The notes under the pieces are model-generated. The model was not told the DNA's origin. It saw only the letters and a program-made list of their open reading frames with translations, and did no database searches. The position numbers were made by a program, and so were the translations under genes. From Scleromatobacter humisilvae (GTDB lineage: Bacteria; Pseudomonadota; Gammaproteobacteria; Burkholderiales; Burkholderiaceae_C), in assembly GCF_023231945.1 (NCBI RefSeq), contig NZ_JAJLJH010000001.1:62001-126000 (forward strand): 64,000 nucleotides of DNA. The letters are read 5' to 3'. Positions 27,255-35,910 of this stretch are shown here, piece after piece. Each line of letters begins with the position of its first letter. Position 1 is the first letter of the stretch.

Positions 27255-28567
27255 CGGGTTCGCGCACCTTCCGCCGTCTCGCGCTGGGCCTGGCGCTGGG
27301 CCTGGCGGCGCTGAGCGCAACCGCGGCCGACGCCGACGCGCCGCAGGCCGTGGCGGCGCCCGCCTCCGCCGCATCGGCGCCGCGCGAGGTGCTGGTGATG
27401 CTGCGCTCGCCGCCGCCGCACGCGCGGGTCGACGGCAGCTACGGCGCGGCCGGCTACGGCGACGCCGCGCGGGCGCAGTCGCAGGCGCGCGTGGGCGCGC
27501 GTCTCGCGGCCGCGCACGGGCTCACCGTCGTCACGCTGTGGGCGATGCCGGCGCTGGGCATGGACTGCGTCGTGCTCGCGCTGCCGCCCGGCGCCGACGT
27601 CGGCGCCAGCATCGCCGCGCTGCAGGCGCATTCGGAAGTGGCCTGGGCGCAGCCGATGAACGAGTTCCACGCGCAGGGGCACGCCGACCCGCTCTACCCG
27701 CTGCAACCGGTCGCCGCGCAGTGGCATCTCGACGACCTGCACGCCATCGCCACCGGCCGCCACGTGCGCGTGGCCATCATCGACAGCGGCGTCGACGACA
27801 CCCACCCCGACCTCGCGCAGGCCGTGCAGGCGCGCGCCAATTTCGTCGACGACCGCGCCTGGGTCGCCGAGCTGCACGGCACCGCGGTGGCGGGCCTGGT
27901 GGCCGCGCGCGCCGACAACGGCATCGGCATCGTGGGCATCGCGCCCGAGGCGCAGCTGTACGCGCTGCGCGCCTGCTGGGAGGTCAGCGCCAGCCAGACA
28001 CTGTGCAACTCGCTGAGCCTGGCCAAGGCGCTCAGCTTCGCGATCGACCGCAAGGCCGACGTCATCAACATGAGCCTGTCCGGGCCGGTCGACCTGCTGC
28101 TGGGGCGGCTGATCGACGTCGCGCTGGCGCATCGGCAGCAGGTCGTCGCGGCGGTCGACGCGCACGCCGCCGGCGGCGGCTTTCCGGCGGCGCACCCCGG
28201 CGTGATCGCGGTGGTCGATGCGCAATCCGACACGCGGCCGGCCGGCCTCGCCAATGCCTGGGCAGCGCCCGCGCGCGACCTGCCGACGACCGTGCCCGGC
28301 GGCGGCTGGCGCATGGTCTCGGGCACCTCGTTCGGGGCGGGCGAGGTGTCGGGCCTGCTGGCCGTGATGGACCAGGCGCTCGCCGAATCCGACAACCCCG
28401 GCGCCGCGCCGGCGCTGCGACTCGTGCGCCTGCCCGGCGGCGGCATCGACGCCTGCGCCTCGCTGCTGCACGCGGCGCAGTCCTCGTCTTCCCGCGCGAC
28501 CCTGGCGCCCGGCTGCAGCGCCGTGCTCGCCGCGGCCGGCGGCGGCGCCACGGGCCGTTCTCCATGA
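27251..28567 (+). CDS. S8 (subtilisin-like) serine protease, exported
   Basis: A 438-residue exported subtilase. The signal peptide ends near residue 25 (SATAA). A propeptide-like region (about 45-140) precedes the catalytic domain. The triad is Asp178 (VAIIDSGVD), His209 (ELHGTAVAG) and Ser360 (SGTSFGAG). The oxyanion-hole Asn, normally in an AAGN motif, is not found: the aligned stretch reads VVAAVDAHAAGGGFPAA. The enzyme may therefore be weak or non-proteolytic. It overlaps the anti-sigma gene by ATGA, implying coupled translation. It may sense or process an envelope signal for the sigma system, or be a regulon member. Confidence 0.88.
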   Translation: MTGSRTFRRLALGLALGLAALSATAADADAPQAVAAPASAASAPREVLVMLRSPPPHARVDGSYGAAGYGDAARAQSQARVGARLAAAHGLTVVTLWAMPALGMDCVVLALPPGADVGASIAALQAHSEVAWAQPMNEFHAQGHADPLYPLQPVAAQWHLDDLHAIATGRHVRVAIIDSGVDDTHPDLAQAVQARANFVDDRAWVAELHGTAVAGLVAARADNGIGIVGIAPEAQLYALRACWEVSASQTLCNSLSLAKALSFAIDRKADVINMSLSGPVDLLLGRLIDVALAHRQQVVAAVDAHAAGGGFPAAHPGVIAVVDAQSDTRPAGLANAWAAPARDLPTTVPGGGWRMVSGTSFGAGEVSGLLAVMDQALAESDNPGAAPALRLVRLPGGGIDACASLLHAAQSSSSRATLAPGCSAVLAAAGGGATGRSP

Positions 28568-28591
28568 CGTCTTGCTGAAGGACGCGCGCGA

Positions 28592-29356
28592 TTGAAGACC
28601 CCGGATCGCAGCGCGGCTCACACCACGGCGGTCGCCTTTGCCTGCCGCCGGGCGGCGGCGCGCGCGCTCACGTGCGCCGCGCTGGCGCTGCCGTGCGCGT
28701 CGCATGCGCAGTTCGCCGCCACGCTGGGCATCGACAGCGTCAACCGCTATCGCGGCACGGGCACGCCCGACGTCGGCCCGGTGCTGCGCGCGAGCGCGAT
28801 GGCGGACTCGAGCTGGGGCGCGTACGGCGGGTTGTCCGGCCTCTGGCGCACGCGCGACGGCGGCCTCGCGAGCGCCGATGCGCTGGCGGGCTGGAGCGGG
28901 CGCCTGGACGCGCTGCCGGGCCTGGCCGCGCTGTCGCCCGACTGGGGCTGGGACGCCGCCGTGCACCGCACCCACTACGGCCAGGGCGACGGCCACGACT
29001 TCTCCGAAGTCATGCTGGGCCTGCTCGGCCCGGACTGGTCGCTGCGCACCTGGTACTCGCCGCACTACTTCGGCGGCGACATGCACACGTTCTACACGGA
29101 GCTCAACGCGAGCCACGCGCTCGACGAGCACTGGCACGCATTCGGCCACCTCGGCTGGCTGCGCTACGGCGGCGGGCCGTATTACGAGACGCAGGTCCCG
29201 GACCGCACGGATACGCTGGTGGGTATCGGCGCGACGCTGTCCAACTGGGAACTGCGGCTCGCGCGCGACGGCATCGTCGACGGCCACGCGCGCAGCGACG
29301 TGGACGCGCGCCGTCGCCGCGCCGCCTGGATCCTCGGTGCCAGCGTCGCCTTCTGA
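28592..29356 (+). CDS. Gcw_chp/TIGR02001-like outer membrane beta-barrel protein
   Basis: A 254-residue exported protein starting at TTG 28592. A signal peptide runs to about residue 35 (CASHAQ), then amphipathic strands with aromatic girdles: ATLGIDSVNRYRGTG, WGWDAAVHRTHYG, SEVMLGLLGPDWSLRTWYSPHYFGG, YTELNASHALDEHWHAFGHLGW, ending in ILGASVAF with the terminal Phe of outer-membrane barrels. The pattern fits the Gcw_chp (TIGR02001) family of unknown function. It is 24 bp after the protease gene. The start codon is uncertain because there is no convincing ATG with a signal peptide. Confidence 0.7.
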   Translation: MKTPDRSAAHTTAVAFACRRAAARALTCAALALPCASHAQFAATLGIDSVNRYRGTGTPDVGPVLRASAMADSSWGAYGGLSGLWRTRDGGLASADALAGWSGRLDALPGLAALSPDWGWDAAVHRTHYGQGDGHDFSEVMLGLLGPDWSLRTWYSPHYFGGDMHTFYTELNASHALDEHWHAFGHLGWLRYGGGPYYETQVPDRTDTLVGIGATLSNWELRLARDGIVDGHARSDVDARRRRAAWILGASVAF

Positions 29357-29462
29357 ACCCGGGTTGAAACGAGCGGTTCGCGCTTGAACCGCCGTCCCGG
29401 TCTCCGGCATCCACGTGCAGGCGCTGCAACCGCGTCGCATTCCAACTCCAGGAGCCGAGACC

Positions 29463-30650
29463 ATGTCCACTTCAACGATCAACCGTCCCCTGCCGCTCGC
29501 CTTCGTGATCGCCGCCAGCGCGCTGCTCGCCGCCTGCGGCGGCAGCGACAGCGGCGGAATGACGGCCGCGCCGACGCCGCCGGCCGGCAGCGGCCAGACC
29601 TGCACCACCGACATCTACGGCACCCGGACGTGCACGCCTACCACCGGCACCGGATTCGGCGGCGCCGGCGGCGGCAACTACGTGGCCAACGCGCTGGTCA
29701 GCGACACCGCCGCCACCAACGCGCTGCACCACGACGCCAACCTCGTCAACGCCTGGGGCCTCGTGTTCAACCCGCAGGGCTTCTCGTGGATCGCCAACGC
29801 CGGCACCGGCACGTCGACGCTGTATGACGGCAACGGCGTCGCGCAGTCGCTCGTCGTGACGCTGCCCACGGGCACCGACGCGTCGGGCATCGTGTTCAAC
29901 GGCACCACGGACTTCTCGATCACCGAGGCCGGCGTCAGCGGCGCCGCGCCCTTCATCTTCGCGACGCTGCAGGGCCAGATCGCGGCCTGGGCACCCAACG
30001 TCGACGGCACGCACGCGTTCACGATCGTCGACAACAGCACGTCGGGCGCGGTCTACACGGGCCTGGCGATCGACACCGGCACCGGCGGCGACATGATCTA
30101 CGCGGCCGACTTCGTCAAGGGCACCGTGGACGTGTTCAGCGGCGCTTTCGCGCCGGTCACGACGGCCGGTGGATTCGTCGACTCGACACTGCCCACGGGC
30201 TACGCGCCGTTCGGCATCCAGCAGATCGGCGACAAGATCTACGTCACGTACGCGCAGCCCGACCCGGTCACGCACGAGAAGACCGGCGCCGGCCTGGGCC
30301 TGGTCGACGTGTTCGACAAGCAGGGCAACCTGCTGTCGCACCTGATCCCGGCCGGCGGCGCGCTCAACGCGCCCTGGGGCCTGGCGATGGCGCCCGCCAA
30401 CTTCGGCAAGTTCTCCAGCATGCTGCTGGTGGGCAACTTCGGCGACGGCAAGATCAACGTCTACGACCCGACGACCGGCGCCTTTGTCGCCACCGTCAGC
30501 AACAACGACGGCTCGGCCATCGTCGTCCCCGGCTTGTGGGCGCTGCAGTTCGGCAATGATCTCAACAGCCAGCCGAGCAACACCCTGTTCTACACCGCCG
30601 GCCCGGGCGCCGAAGCGCACGGCCTGTATGGCCGCATCGACATGAATTGA
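29463..30650 (+). CDS. TIGR03118 family lipoprotein
   Basis: A 395-residue exported lipoprotein. The signal peptide ends in lipobox LLAAC (Cys about residue 25), followed by a Gly/Ser/Pro/Thr linker. The main domain is a beta-propeller-like repeat: NLVNAWGLVFNPQGFSWIANAG, GDMIYAADFVKGTVDVF, NAPWGLAMAP, SMLLVGNFGDGKINVYD, WALQFGND. These are the recurrent motifs of TIGR03118, a family of unknown function found often near ECF sigma genes or PEP-CTERM genes. It is last in the sigma cluster and is followed by a strong terminator. Confidence 0.82.
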   Translation: MSTSTINRPLPLAFVIAASALLAACGGSDSGGMTAAPTPPAGSGQTCTTDIYGTRTCTPTTGTGFGGAGGGNYVANALVSDTAATNALHHDANLVNAWGLVFNPQGFSWIANAGTGTSTLYDGNGVAQSLVVTLPTGTDASGIVFNGTTDFSITEAGVSGAAPFIFATLQGQIAAWAPNVDGTHAFTIVDNSTSGAVYTGLAIDTGTGGDMIYAADFVKGTVDVFSGAFAPVTTAGGFVDSTLPTGYAPFGIQQIGDKIYVTYAQPDPVTHEKTGAGLGLVDVFDKQGNLLSHLIPAGGALNAPWGLAMAPANFGKFSSMLLVGNFGDGKINVYDPTTGAFVATVSNNDGSAIVVPGLWALQFGNDLNSQPSNTLFYTAGPGAEAHGLYGRIDMN

Positions 30651-30745
30651 TGGCCAATGTCGCCATTCCGCGGTTGGAAGACGGGTTTTTCTGGCCGGAT
30701 GACTCGGGATGGAAGCGGAATGGCGGCGCCCTTTTCCTGGGCTGG

Positions 30746-30790
30746 CTGGACGGGCGACGGGAGACTGTCTGCCCGTCCAGTTCTTTTCTT
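30746..30790 (+). terminator. Terminator of sigma-factor cluster
   Basis: A perfect 10-bp stem CTGGACGGGC / GCCCGTCCAG with a 15-nt loop (30756-30770) is followed by TTCTTTTCTT. It separates the cluster from rpsT. Confidence 0.88.
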
Positions 30791-30819
30791 GATTGCCGCG
30801 TGCTTTTTGCGGCAGTGCA

Positions 30820-30828
30820 TGGTATGAT
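30820..30828 (+). promoter_or_regulatory. Extended -10 promoter of rpsT
   Basis: TGG-TATGAT forms an extended -10 element (TGn then TATGAT), 40 bp upstream of the rpsT start. The -35 at 17-bp spacing is poor (GTGCTT, 30800-30805), which an extended -10 can compensate. Confidence 0.6.
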
Positions 30829-30867
30829 CGAAGACTTTTCTCCCCTCGCCCGGAGCACCAATACCAA

Positions 30868-31179
30868 ATGGCAACCTCTTCCAAAGCCAAGAAGCGCACC
30901 GTCCGTCTCGCGTCGGGCCGCAAGCGCGCCCGCCAAGACGTGAAGCTGAACGCGCACAATTCGTCGCTGCGCTCCAAGTTCCGCACCGTCATCAAGAACG
31001 TCCAGAAGGCTGTCGCCGCCGGTGACGGCGCGAAGGCCGCTGACCTGTTCAAGACCGCCCAGCAGACGATCGACTCGATCGCCGACAAGGGTCTGTTCCA
31101 CAAGAACAAGGCTGCTCGCCACAAGAGCCGCCTGGCTGCCAAGGTCAAGGCCCTGGCCGCTCCGGCCGCCGCTGCCTAA
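30868..31179 (+). CDS. rpsT: 30S ribosomal protein S20
   Basis: A 103-residue, highly basic protein with the S20 pattern: [13 protein letters not shown] at the start, [23 protein letters not shown], and [24 protein letters not shown] near the end. S20 binds 16S rRNA early in small-subunit assembly. An Ala-rich tail (AAPAAAA) is typical of betaproteobacteria. It is monocistronic, with an extended -10 promoter and a strong terminator. S20 genes often use unusual start codons; here ATG is used, with weak Shine-Dalgarno GGAG 11 nt upstream. Confidence 0.97.
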   Translation: MATSSKAKKRTVRLASGRKRARQDVKLNAHNSSLRSKFRTVIKNVQKAVAAGDGAKAADLFKTAQQTIDSIADKGLFHKNKAARHKSRLAAKVKALAAPAAAA

Positions 31180-31209
31180 GAAGCGGCTTCCCGGGCGGGA
31201 ACGTAGAGA

Positions 31210-31233
31210 GGGCTCGCACTGCGAGCCCTTTTT
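31210..31233 (+). terminator. Terminator of rpsT
   Basis: Perfect 8-bp stem GGGCTCGC / GCGAGCCC with loop ACT is followed by TTTTT, 30 bp after the stop codon. Confidence 0.92.
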
Positions 31234-31253
31234 ACTTGGGAGAGCAAAGAACG

Positions 31254-31274
31254 AGGCCTCGCGACGCGAGGCCT
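31254..31274 (-). terminator. Probable terminator of DUF3579 gene
   Basis: A 9-bp perfect stem AGGCCTCGC / GCGAGGCCT with a 3-nt loop, just past the minus-strand DUF3579 stop. The downstream T-run (CGTTCTTTG) is imperfect. Confidence 0.6.
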
Positions 31275-31281
31275 TCGTCAT

Positions 31282-31626
31282 TCAGGGCGCCGGCTTGGGC
31301 GTCGGCTGGAACGTGCCGTCGGGCAGCAGCGTGCCCTCGACGACCTGCAGCTTGTTGTCGCGCGCGAAGTTCATGACGAAGTCCCAGGCCATCGGCTCCA
31401 GCGCCTTCAGCCGCTCGTCGACGATCACGTTCTTGACGCCGTCGATCAGCCGCGGCACGCAATACGGCGAGTAGCCGATGAACGAGCCGATGCCGCCCTT
31501 GGCGCCGCCGGGGCGGAAGCACGACATCGCGCCCGCGAGCCGCTCGGCCCAGTCGCTCGGCCTGAACGCGCGCCCATCCTGGGTCTTGCCCTGGATGAAG
31601 AATTGGCGGGGTTCGGTCTGCGGCAT
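31282..31626 (-). CDS. DUF3579 family protein
   Basis: A 114-residue soluble protein recognised as DUF3579, a family nearly confined to betaproteobacteria and often placed between rpsT and argD as here. Typical stretches are RQFFIQGKTQDGRAFRPSDWAERLAG, FRPGG, and GYSPYCVPRLIDGVKNVIVDERL. Its function is unknown. The frame extends to 31683, but ATG 31626 (MPQTEPRQF) gives the family's usual start. It is divergent from argD. Confidence 0.88.
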   Translation of the reverse strand: MPQTEPRQFFIQGKTQDGRAFRPSDWAERLAGAMSCFRPGGAKGGIGSFIGYSPYCVPRLIDGVKNVIVDERLKALEPMAWDFVMNFARDNKLQVVEGTLLPDGTFQPTPKPAP

Positions 31627-31828
31627 CGAGATGGGTGGGACGGGGAACCACGTATTGTGCCTTGCGCTGTTGCATCGCACCAATCAAGTGGGTTACGACC
31701 CGGGTTCATGCGTGTGCAATCTGCTGGCCTTTAGAATGTTTCTCCCTCTGGCCGACCCCGTTGGGAGCGTTATCGCAACCCGACCGTCGGCCTTTTGTTT
31801 CCCCGACCCCCGACAGGAGCGACCCGCG

Positions 31829-33025
31829 ATGACCCAACCCGCCGCCATGCCCCATGTGATGAACACCTACGGCCGCCTGCCGTTCGCGTTGTCGCACGGC
31901 CGAGGCAGCCGAGTCTGGGACACCGACGGCCGCGAGTACCTCGACGCGCTGGGCGGCATCGCCGTCAACACGCTGGGCCACGCGCACCCGGCGCTGGTCG
32001 CGGCCATCGCCGACCAGGCCGGCAAGCTGATCCACTCGTCCAACTACTACCAGGTGCCGCTGCAGGAGACGCTGGCCGCGATGCTGTGCGAGCGCTCCGG
32101 CCTGGCCGCCGCGTTCTTCTGCTCGACCGGCCTCGAGGCCAACGAGGCGGCGATCAAGATCGCGCGCAAGTACGGGCACGACAAGGGCATCGAGCGTCCC
32201 GAGATCATCGTCTGCGAGCGCGCCTTCCACGGCCGCTCGCTGGCCACGCTGTCGGCCACCGGCAACCCGAAGATCCAGGCCGGATTCGGGCCGCTGGTCG
32301 AGGGTTTCGTGCGCGTGCCGTTCAATGACGGCGCCGCGGTGCGCGAGATCGCGAAGACGCACAGGAATGTCGTCGCCGTGATGCTGGAGCCGGTGCAGGG
32401 GGAAGGCGGCATCAATCCGGCGCGCAACGACTACCTGCGCGAGCTGCGCGCCGTCTGCGACGAACAGGGCTGGCTGCTGATGCTCGACGAGGTGCAGTGC
32501 GGCATCGCGCGCACCGGCAAGTGGTTCGCGTACCAGTGGGCCGGCATCCAGCCCGACGTGATGAGCCTGGCCAAGGGCCTGGGCTCGGGCGTGCCGGTGG
32601 GCGCGCTGGTGGTGGGCGAGCGCGCCAAGGACGTGTTCGGCCCGGGCAACCACGGCACCACCTTCGGCGGCAACCCGCTCGCGATGCGCGCCGCGGTCAC
32701 GACGCTGGAGTTGATCGAGTCCGAAGGCCTGATGAAGAACGCGGACGTCGTCGGCGAGCACCTGCGCGGCGCGCTGCGGCGCGAGCTCGAGGGCGTGGAC
32801 GGCGTCGTCGACATCCGCGGCGAGGGCCTGATGATCGGCGTCGAGCTCGCGAAGCCGTGCGGCGTGATCCTGACGCGCGCGGCCGAGGCCGGGCTGCTGC
32901 TGAGCGTCACCGCGGACACCGTCATCCGGCTCGTGCCGCCGCTGATCTTCACGGCCGCCGAGGCCGACGAGGTGGTCGCCAAGCTGGTGCCGCTGATCAA
33001 GGCCTTCGTGGCGGAGTCCGCATGA
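31829..33025 (+). CDS. argD: Acetylornithine aminotransferase
   Basis: A 398-residue PLP-dependent class III aminotransferase that converts N-acetylglutamate semialdehyde to N-acetylornithine in arginine synthesis, and may also serve lysine synthesis. MNTYGRLPFALSHGRGSRVWD is the family opening. FFCSTGLEANEAAIKIARKYG binds the cofactor phosphate, LLMLDEVQCGIARTGK holds the PLP-pyridine Asp, and MSLAKGLGSGVPVGA carries the Schiff-base Lys. The start at 31829 has AGGAG upstream; ATG 31847 is possible. Its stop overlaps the argF start. Confidence 0.95.
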   Translation: MTQPAAMPHVMNTYGRLPFALSHGRGSRVWDTDGREYLDALGGIAVNTLGHAHPALVAAIADQAGKLIHSSNYYQVPLQETLAAMLCERSGLAAAFFCSTGLEANEAAIKIARKYGHDKGIERPEIIVCERAFHGRSLATLSATGNPKIQAGFGPLVEGFVRVPFNDGAAVREIAKTHRNVVAVMLEPVQGEGGINPARNDYLRELRAVCDEQGWLLMLDEVQCGIARTGKWFAYQWAGIQPDVMSLAKGLGSGVPVGALVVGERAKDVFGPGNHGTTFGGNPLAMRAAVTTLELIESEGLMKNADVVGEHLRGALRRELEGVDGVVDIRGEGLMIGVELAKPCGVILTRAAEAGLLLSVTADTVIRLVPPLIFTAAEADEVVAKLVPLIKAFVAESA

Positions 33026-33954
33026 AGCCCGGCGACACGCTGATGAAGCACTACCTGCAGTTCAAGGACCTGCGCGCCCAGGAGTACGCCTACCTGTTCG
33101 AGCGCACCCGGGAGATCAAGAAGCGCTTCAAGAACTACGAGAAGTACCAGCCGCTGGTCGATCGCACGCTGGCGATGATCTTCGAGAAGGCGTCCACGCG
33201 CACGCGCGTGAGCTTCGAGGCCGGCATGTACCAGATGGGCGGCATGGTGGTGAACCTGACCACCGGCGACAGCCAGCTGGGCCGGGCCGAGCCGATCGAG
33301 GACTCGGCGCGCGTGATCAGCCGCATGGTCGACCTCGTGATGATCCGCACCTTCGAGCAGACCAAGATCGAGCGCTTCGCGGCGCACTCGCGCGTGCCGG
33401 TCATCAACGGCCTGACCAACGAGTTCCACCCGTGCCAGATCCTCGCCGACCTGTTCACCTACATCGAGCACCGCGGCGCGATCGCCGGCAAGACGGTGGC
33501 GTGGGTGGGCGACGGCAACAACATGGCCAACACCTGGCTGCAGGCGGCCGACATCCTCGGCTTCACGCTGCACGTCAGTACCCCCAGCGGGTATGAGCTC
33601 GACCAGGCCGTGGCCGGCGTCAGGAACACGGCCTGCGTCAAGCTGTTCGACAACCCGCTGGACGCCTGCCGCGGCGCCGACCTCGTCACCACCGACGTGT
33701 GGACCAGCATGGGCTACGAAGCCGAGAACGAGCGCCGCATGGCCGACTTCGCCAAGTGGTGCGTCGACTCGAGGATGATGGCCGTCGCCAAGCCCGATGC
33801 CCTGTTCATGCACTGCCTGCCCGCGCACCGCGGCGAGGAGGTGGCCGCGGAGGTCATCGACGGCCCGCAGTCGGTGGTGTGGGACGAGGCGGAGAACCGC
33901 ATGCACGTGCAGAAGGCGTTGATGGAGTACCTGCTGCTGGGGAGAATTGGTTAG
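33022..33954 (+). CDS. argF: Ornithine carbamoyltransferase
   Basis: A 310-residue enzyme that makes citrulline from ornithine and carbamoyl phosphate. The carbamoyl-phosphate site is FEKASTRTRVSFEAG, with HPCQILADL in the middle, GDGNNMANTW for the domain hinge, and the ornithine-site MHCLPAHRGEEV near the end. The ATG at 33022 overlaps the argD stop (ATGA); a second ATG at 33043 (MKHYLQF) matches the start in many homologues, so the true start may be there. argD-argF adjacency is a normal betaproteobacterial arginine block. Confidence 0.95.
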   Translation: MKPGDTLMKHYLQFKDLRAQEYAYLFERTREIKKRFKNYEKYQPLVDRTLAMIFEKASTRTRVSFEAGMYQMGGMVVNLTTGDSQLGRAEPIEDSARVISRMVDLVMIRTFEQTKIERFAAHSRVPVINGLTNEFHPCQILADLFTYIEHRGAIAGKTVAWVGDGNNMANTWLQAADILGFTLHVSTPSGYELDQAVAGVRNTACVKLFDNPLDACRGADLVTTDVWTSMGYEAENERRMADFAKWCVDSRMMAVAKPDALFMHCLPAHRGEEVAAEVIDGPQSVVWDEAENRMHVQKALMEYLLLGRIG

Positions 33955-34035
33955 CCCCACGGTCGCTGGCGCTCCCTGCCCCCGAGGGGCCGGCCGCGAG
34001 CGGCCCGGCAAAGCCGGTTCCGCCGCTCCCTTGAA
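33955..34035. repeat. Burkholderiales-type intergenic repeat, copy 1
   Basis: GC-rich repeat-like DNA after argF with CCCCACGGTCGCTGGCGC and the core dyad CTGCCCCCGAGGGGCC (33976-33991). A related unit lies between vapB and vapC (62068-62135). Such elements are scattered between genes in many Burkholderiales. The hairpin might also act as a transcript end. Confidence 0.5.
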
Positions 34036-34090
34036 TCTCTGTTGCGACTGCTGAGCGGCAGCGCCGGCGAGGTCTCGCGTCACCATTCGC

Positions 34091-34348
34091 TCAGTGGCCG
34101 ATCGCGTCGACCAGCCCGCGCAGCCGCTCGTCGCGGATCTCCAGCACCTCGAACAACCCCAGCGCCCGCAGCGCCGGCACATCCGCGGCGATCCGCGCCC
34201 GCGCCTGCGCGCGCTCGTCCGCGCCCGCGTCCGCGCGCGTCCACGTGCGCGCGTTCGCGAGGAAGGCCGCGACGGTGCCCTTGCGGATCGTGAGGCCGTT
34301 GAACTGGCCGTGGTTGACGTCGTCGGGAAGAACCTGGTCGGCGCGCAT
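34091..34348 (-). CDS. Small conserved-looking hypothetical protein
   Basis: An 85-residue soluble protein (INHGQF-like pattern: VNHGQFNGLTIRKGTVAAFLANARTW), followed by an acidic/Ala-rich helical half (ADERAQARARIAADVPALRALGLFEVLEIRDERLRGL). I believe similar short proteins occur beside AraC regulators in Burkholderia relatives but cannot name the family. It is divergent from the AraC gene (about 100 bp between starts) and could be its target. Good codon structure and a divergent promoter gap argue that it is real. Confidence 0.6.
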   Translation of the reverse strand: MRADQVLPDDVNHGQFNGLTIRKGTVAAFLANARTWTRADAGADERAQARARIAADVPALRALGLFEVLEIRDERLRGLVDAIGH

Positions 34349-34449
34349 GGGAAGTCCTTTCGGGGAAGCGGTGTGTCGAAGGCTTCACTGTAGGCAGGCC
34401 GTCGTGGCCCGTCTGCGGCAGAATTGCCAATCGATACCGTAATCCGGCC

Positions 34450-35244
34450 ATGACCGCTTCCACGCTCGCCGACACGCTCGCCCGCCTGCGCCGCGGCGCC
34501 GGGCCCTGGCTCGTCGCGCACGCCAGCGTCGAGCGCACGACGCGCGTGACGCCGCCGCATCGCCATGCCGAGGGCCAGCTGTTCGGCGCGGCGCGCGGCG
34601 TGCTCACGGTGGGCACCGACGCCGGCCTGTGGGTGGTGCCGGCGAGCCATGCCGTCTGGGTGCCGCCGCAGCATCGCCACTCGCTGCGCTCGCACGGCGC
34701 GTTCGACGGCAGCAGCGTCTACGTGGCCGAGCGCGCCTGCGCCGCGCTGCCGGCCGCGGCCTGCGCGATCCGCTGCAGCGGCCTGCTGCGCGCGGCGATC
34801 GCGCGCGCGGCGACCTGGGACGGCCAGGCGCTGGACGCCGCCCGGCAACGCGTCGCCGACGTCCTCGTCGACGAGATCCGCGCCGCGCCGCCCGAGCCGC
34901 TGGGCCTGCCTCTGCCCGCCGACCCACGCCTGATGCGCATCGCGCGCGCCCTGCTCGACGACCTGGCCGACTCGCGCGGGCTGGCCGAGTGGGCCGGCTT
35001 CGGCGCGCTGTCGGCGCGCACGCTGTCGCGCCGCTTCGCCGCCGAGACCGGCTTCACCTTCGCCGACTGGCGCCAGCGCGCCCGCCTGATGCGCGCGGTG
35101 GAGATGCTGGCCGCCGGCACGCCGGTGACCACGATCGCGCTGGGCCTGGGCTACGACAACGTCAGCGCGTTCATCGCGATGTTCCGCCGCGCGCACGGCG
35201 TCACGCCGGCGCGCTACATCGCATCGCGATCAGCGCACGATTGA
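34450..35244 (+). CDS. AraC-family transcriptional regulator
   Basis: A 264-residue regulator. The N-terminal cupin half has the [11 protein letters not shown] metal-like motif and [14 protein letters not shown]. The C-terminal double helix-turn-helix is [42 protein letters not shown] followed by [32 protein letters not shown]. This short cupin-AraC type often controls an adjacent divergent gene. The likely target is the small gene at 34091. Its 3' end overlaps the convergent exonuclease gene by 15 nt. Confidence 0.9.
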   Translation: MTASTLADTLARLRRGAGPWLVAHASVERTTRVTPPHRHAEGQLFGAARGVLTVGTDAGLWVVPASHAVWVPPQHRHSLRSHGAFDGSSVYVAERACAALPAAACAIRCSGLLRAAIARAATWDGQALDAARQRVADVLVDEIRAAPPEPLGLPLPADPRLMRIARALLDDLADSRGLAEWAGFGALSARTLSRRFAAETGFTFADWRQRARLMRAVEMLAAGTPVTTIALGLGYDNVSAFIAMFRRAHGVTPARYIASRSAHD

Positions 35245-35790
35245 ACGGTTGTCCTTGAGCATGTTGCAGAACAGCGCGCCCTGCTCGATCGCGTCGTCGA
35301 GGGCGACGTGCGAGTGCGGCAGGTCGTCGAACCAGTGCTGGGGCATGTTCTGCTTGGAGCTGGCGCGGTAGTCCTTGCGCAGGACGGCCATCGCGAATGT
35401 CTTCATGTCCAGCGCGGAATGGCTGAACGGGCTGCGGCCCGCGAAGCGCATCAGGTACCAGTAGACGAACAGGAAATCGAAGCCCGCAGGATAGGCGACG
35501 AACACCGGCTTGCCGGGCAGCGTGTCGATCCAGGCGACGTAGCGCTTCATCACGGCCTCCGGCGCCTCGAGGTCGCTGCGGCACGCGGCCCAGGCCTCGG
35601 GCTGCGTCGTCCACCATGCGGCCGTCTCCGGATGCGCCGCGGCGCCGGGCAAGGTCTCGAAGTTGGCGGAGAACGTCCCGAGCAGGCGCTTGTCCGCGGT
35701 GTACGCCGCCGAGCCCAGGCTCAGCATCGAGTGCGGGCCAGGGATCGGACCGTCGGTCTCGACGTCGGTGCTGATGTAGATCTCGCTCAT
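35230..35790 (-). CDS. DEDDh 3'-5' exonuclease (RNase T / Rv2179c-like)
   Basis: A 186-residue nuclease. The first motif [21 protein letters not shown] carries the paired acidic residues, [19 protein letters not shown] is the second, and [13 protein letters not shown] is the third, with the His and last Asp of the DEDDh set. The family removes 3' nucleotides from RNA or DNA; the GPHSMLSLG stretch is like exoribonucleases of the RNase_AS group. The start at 35790 gives the canonical N-terminus. It is cytoplasmic and stands alone. Confidence 0.82.
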   Translation of the reverse strand: MSEIYISTDVETDGPIPGPHSMLSLGSAAYTADKRLLGTFSANFETLPGAAAHPETAAWWTTQPEAWAACRSDLEAPEAVMKRYVAWIDTLPGKPVFVAYPAGFDFLFVYWYLMRFAGRSPFSHSALDMKTFAMAVLRKDYRASSKQNMPQHWFDDLPHSHVALDDAIEQGALFCNMLKDNRSIVR

Positions 35791-35910
35791 GGCGCCGATC
35801 TTAGGCCGCGCATCCGTCCGGACAAACCCTGAACTCGACGGGCACAGCGAATGCCAGCTGCCGCACGCGGATGAGCTCGTTGGCGGGCCCCGAATCAAAG
35901 GATCTTTCCC

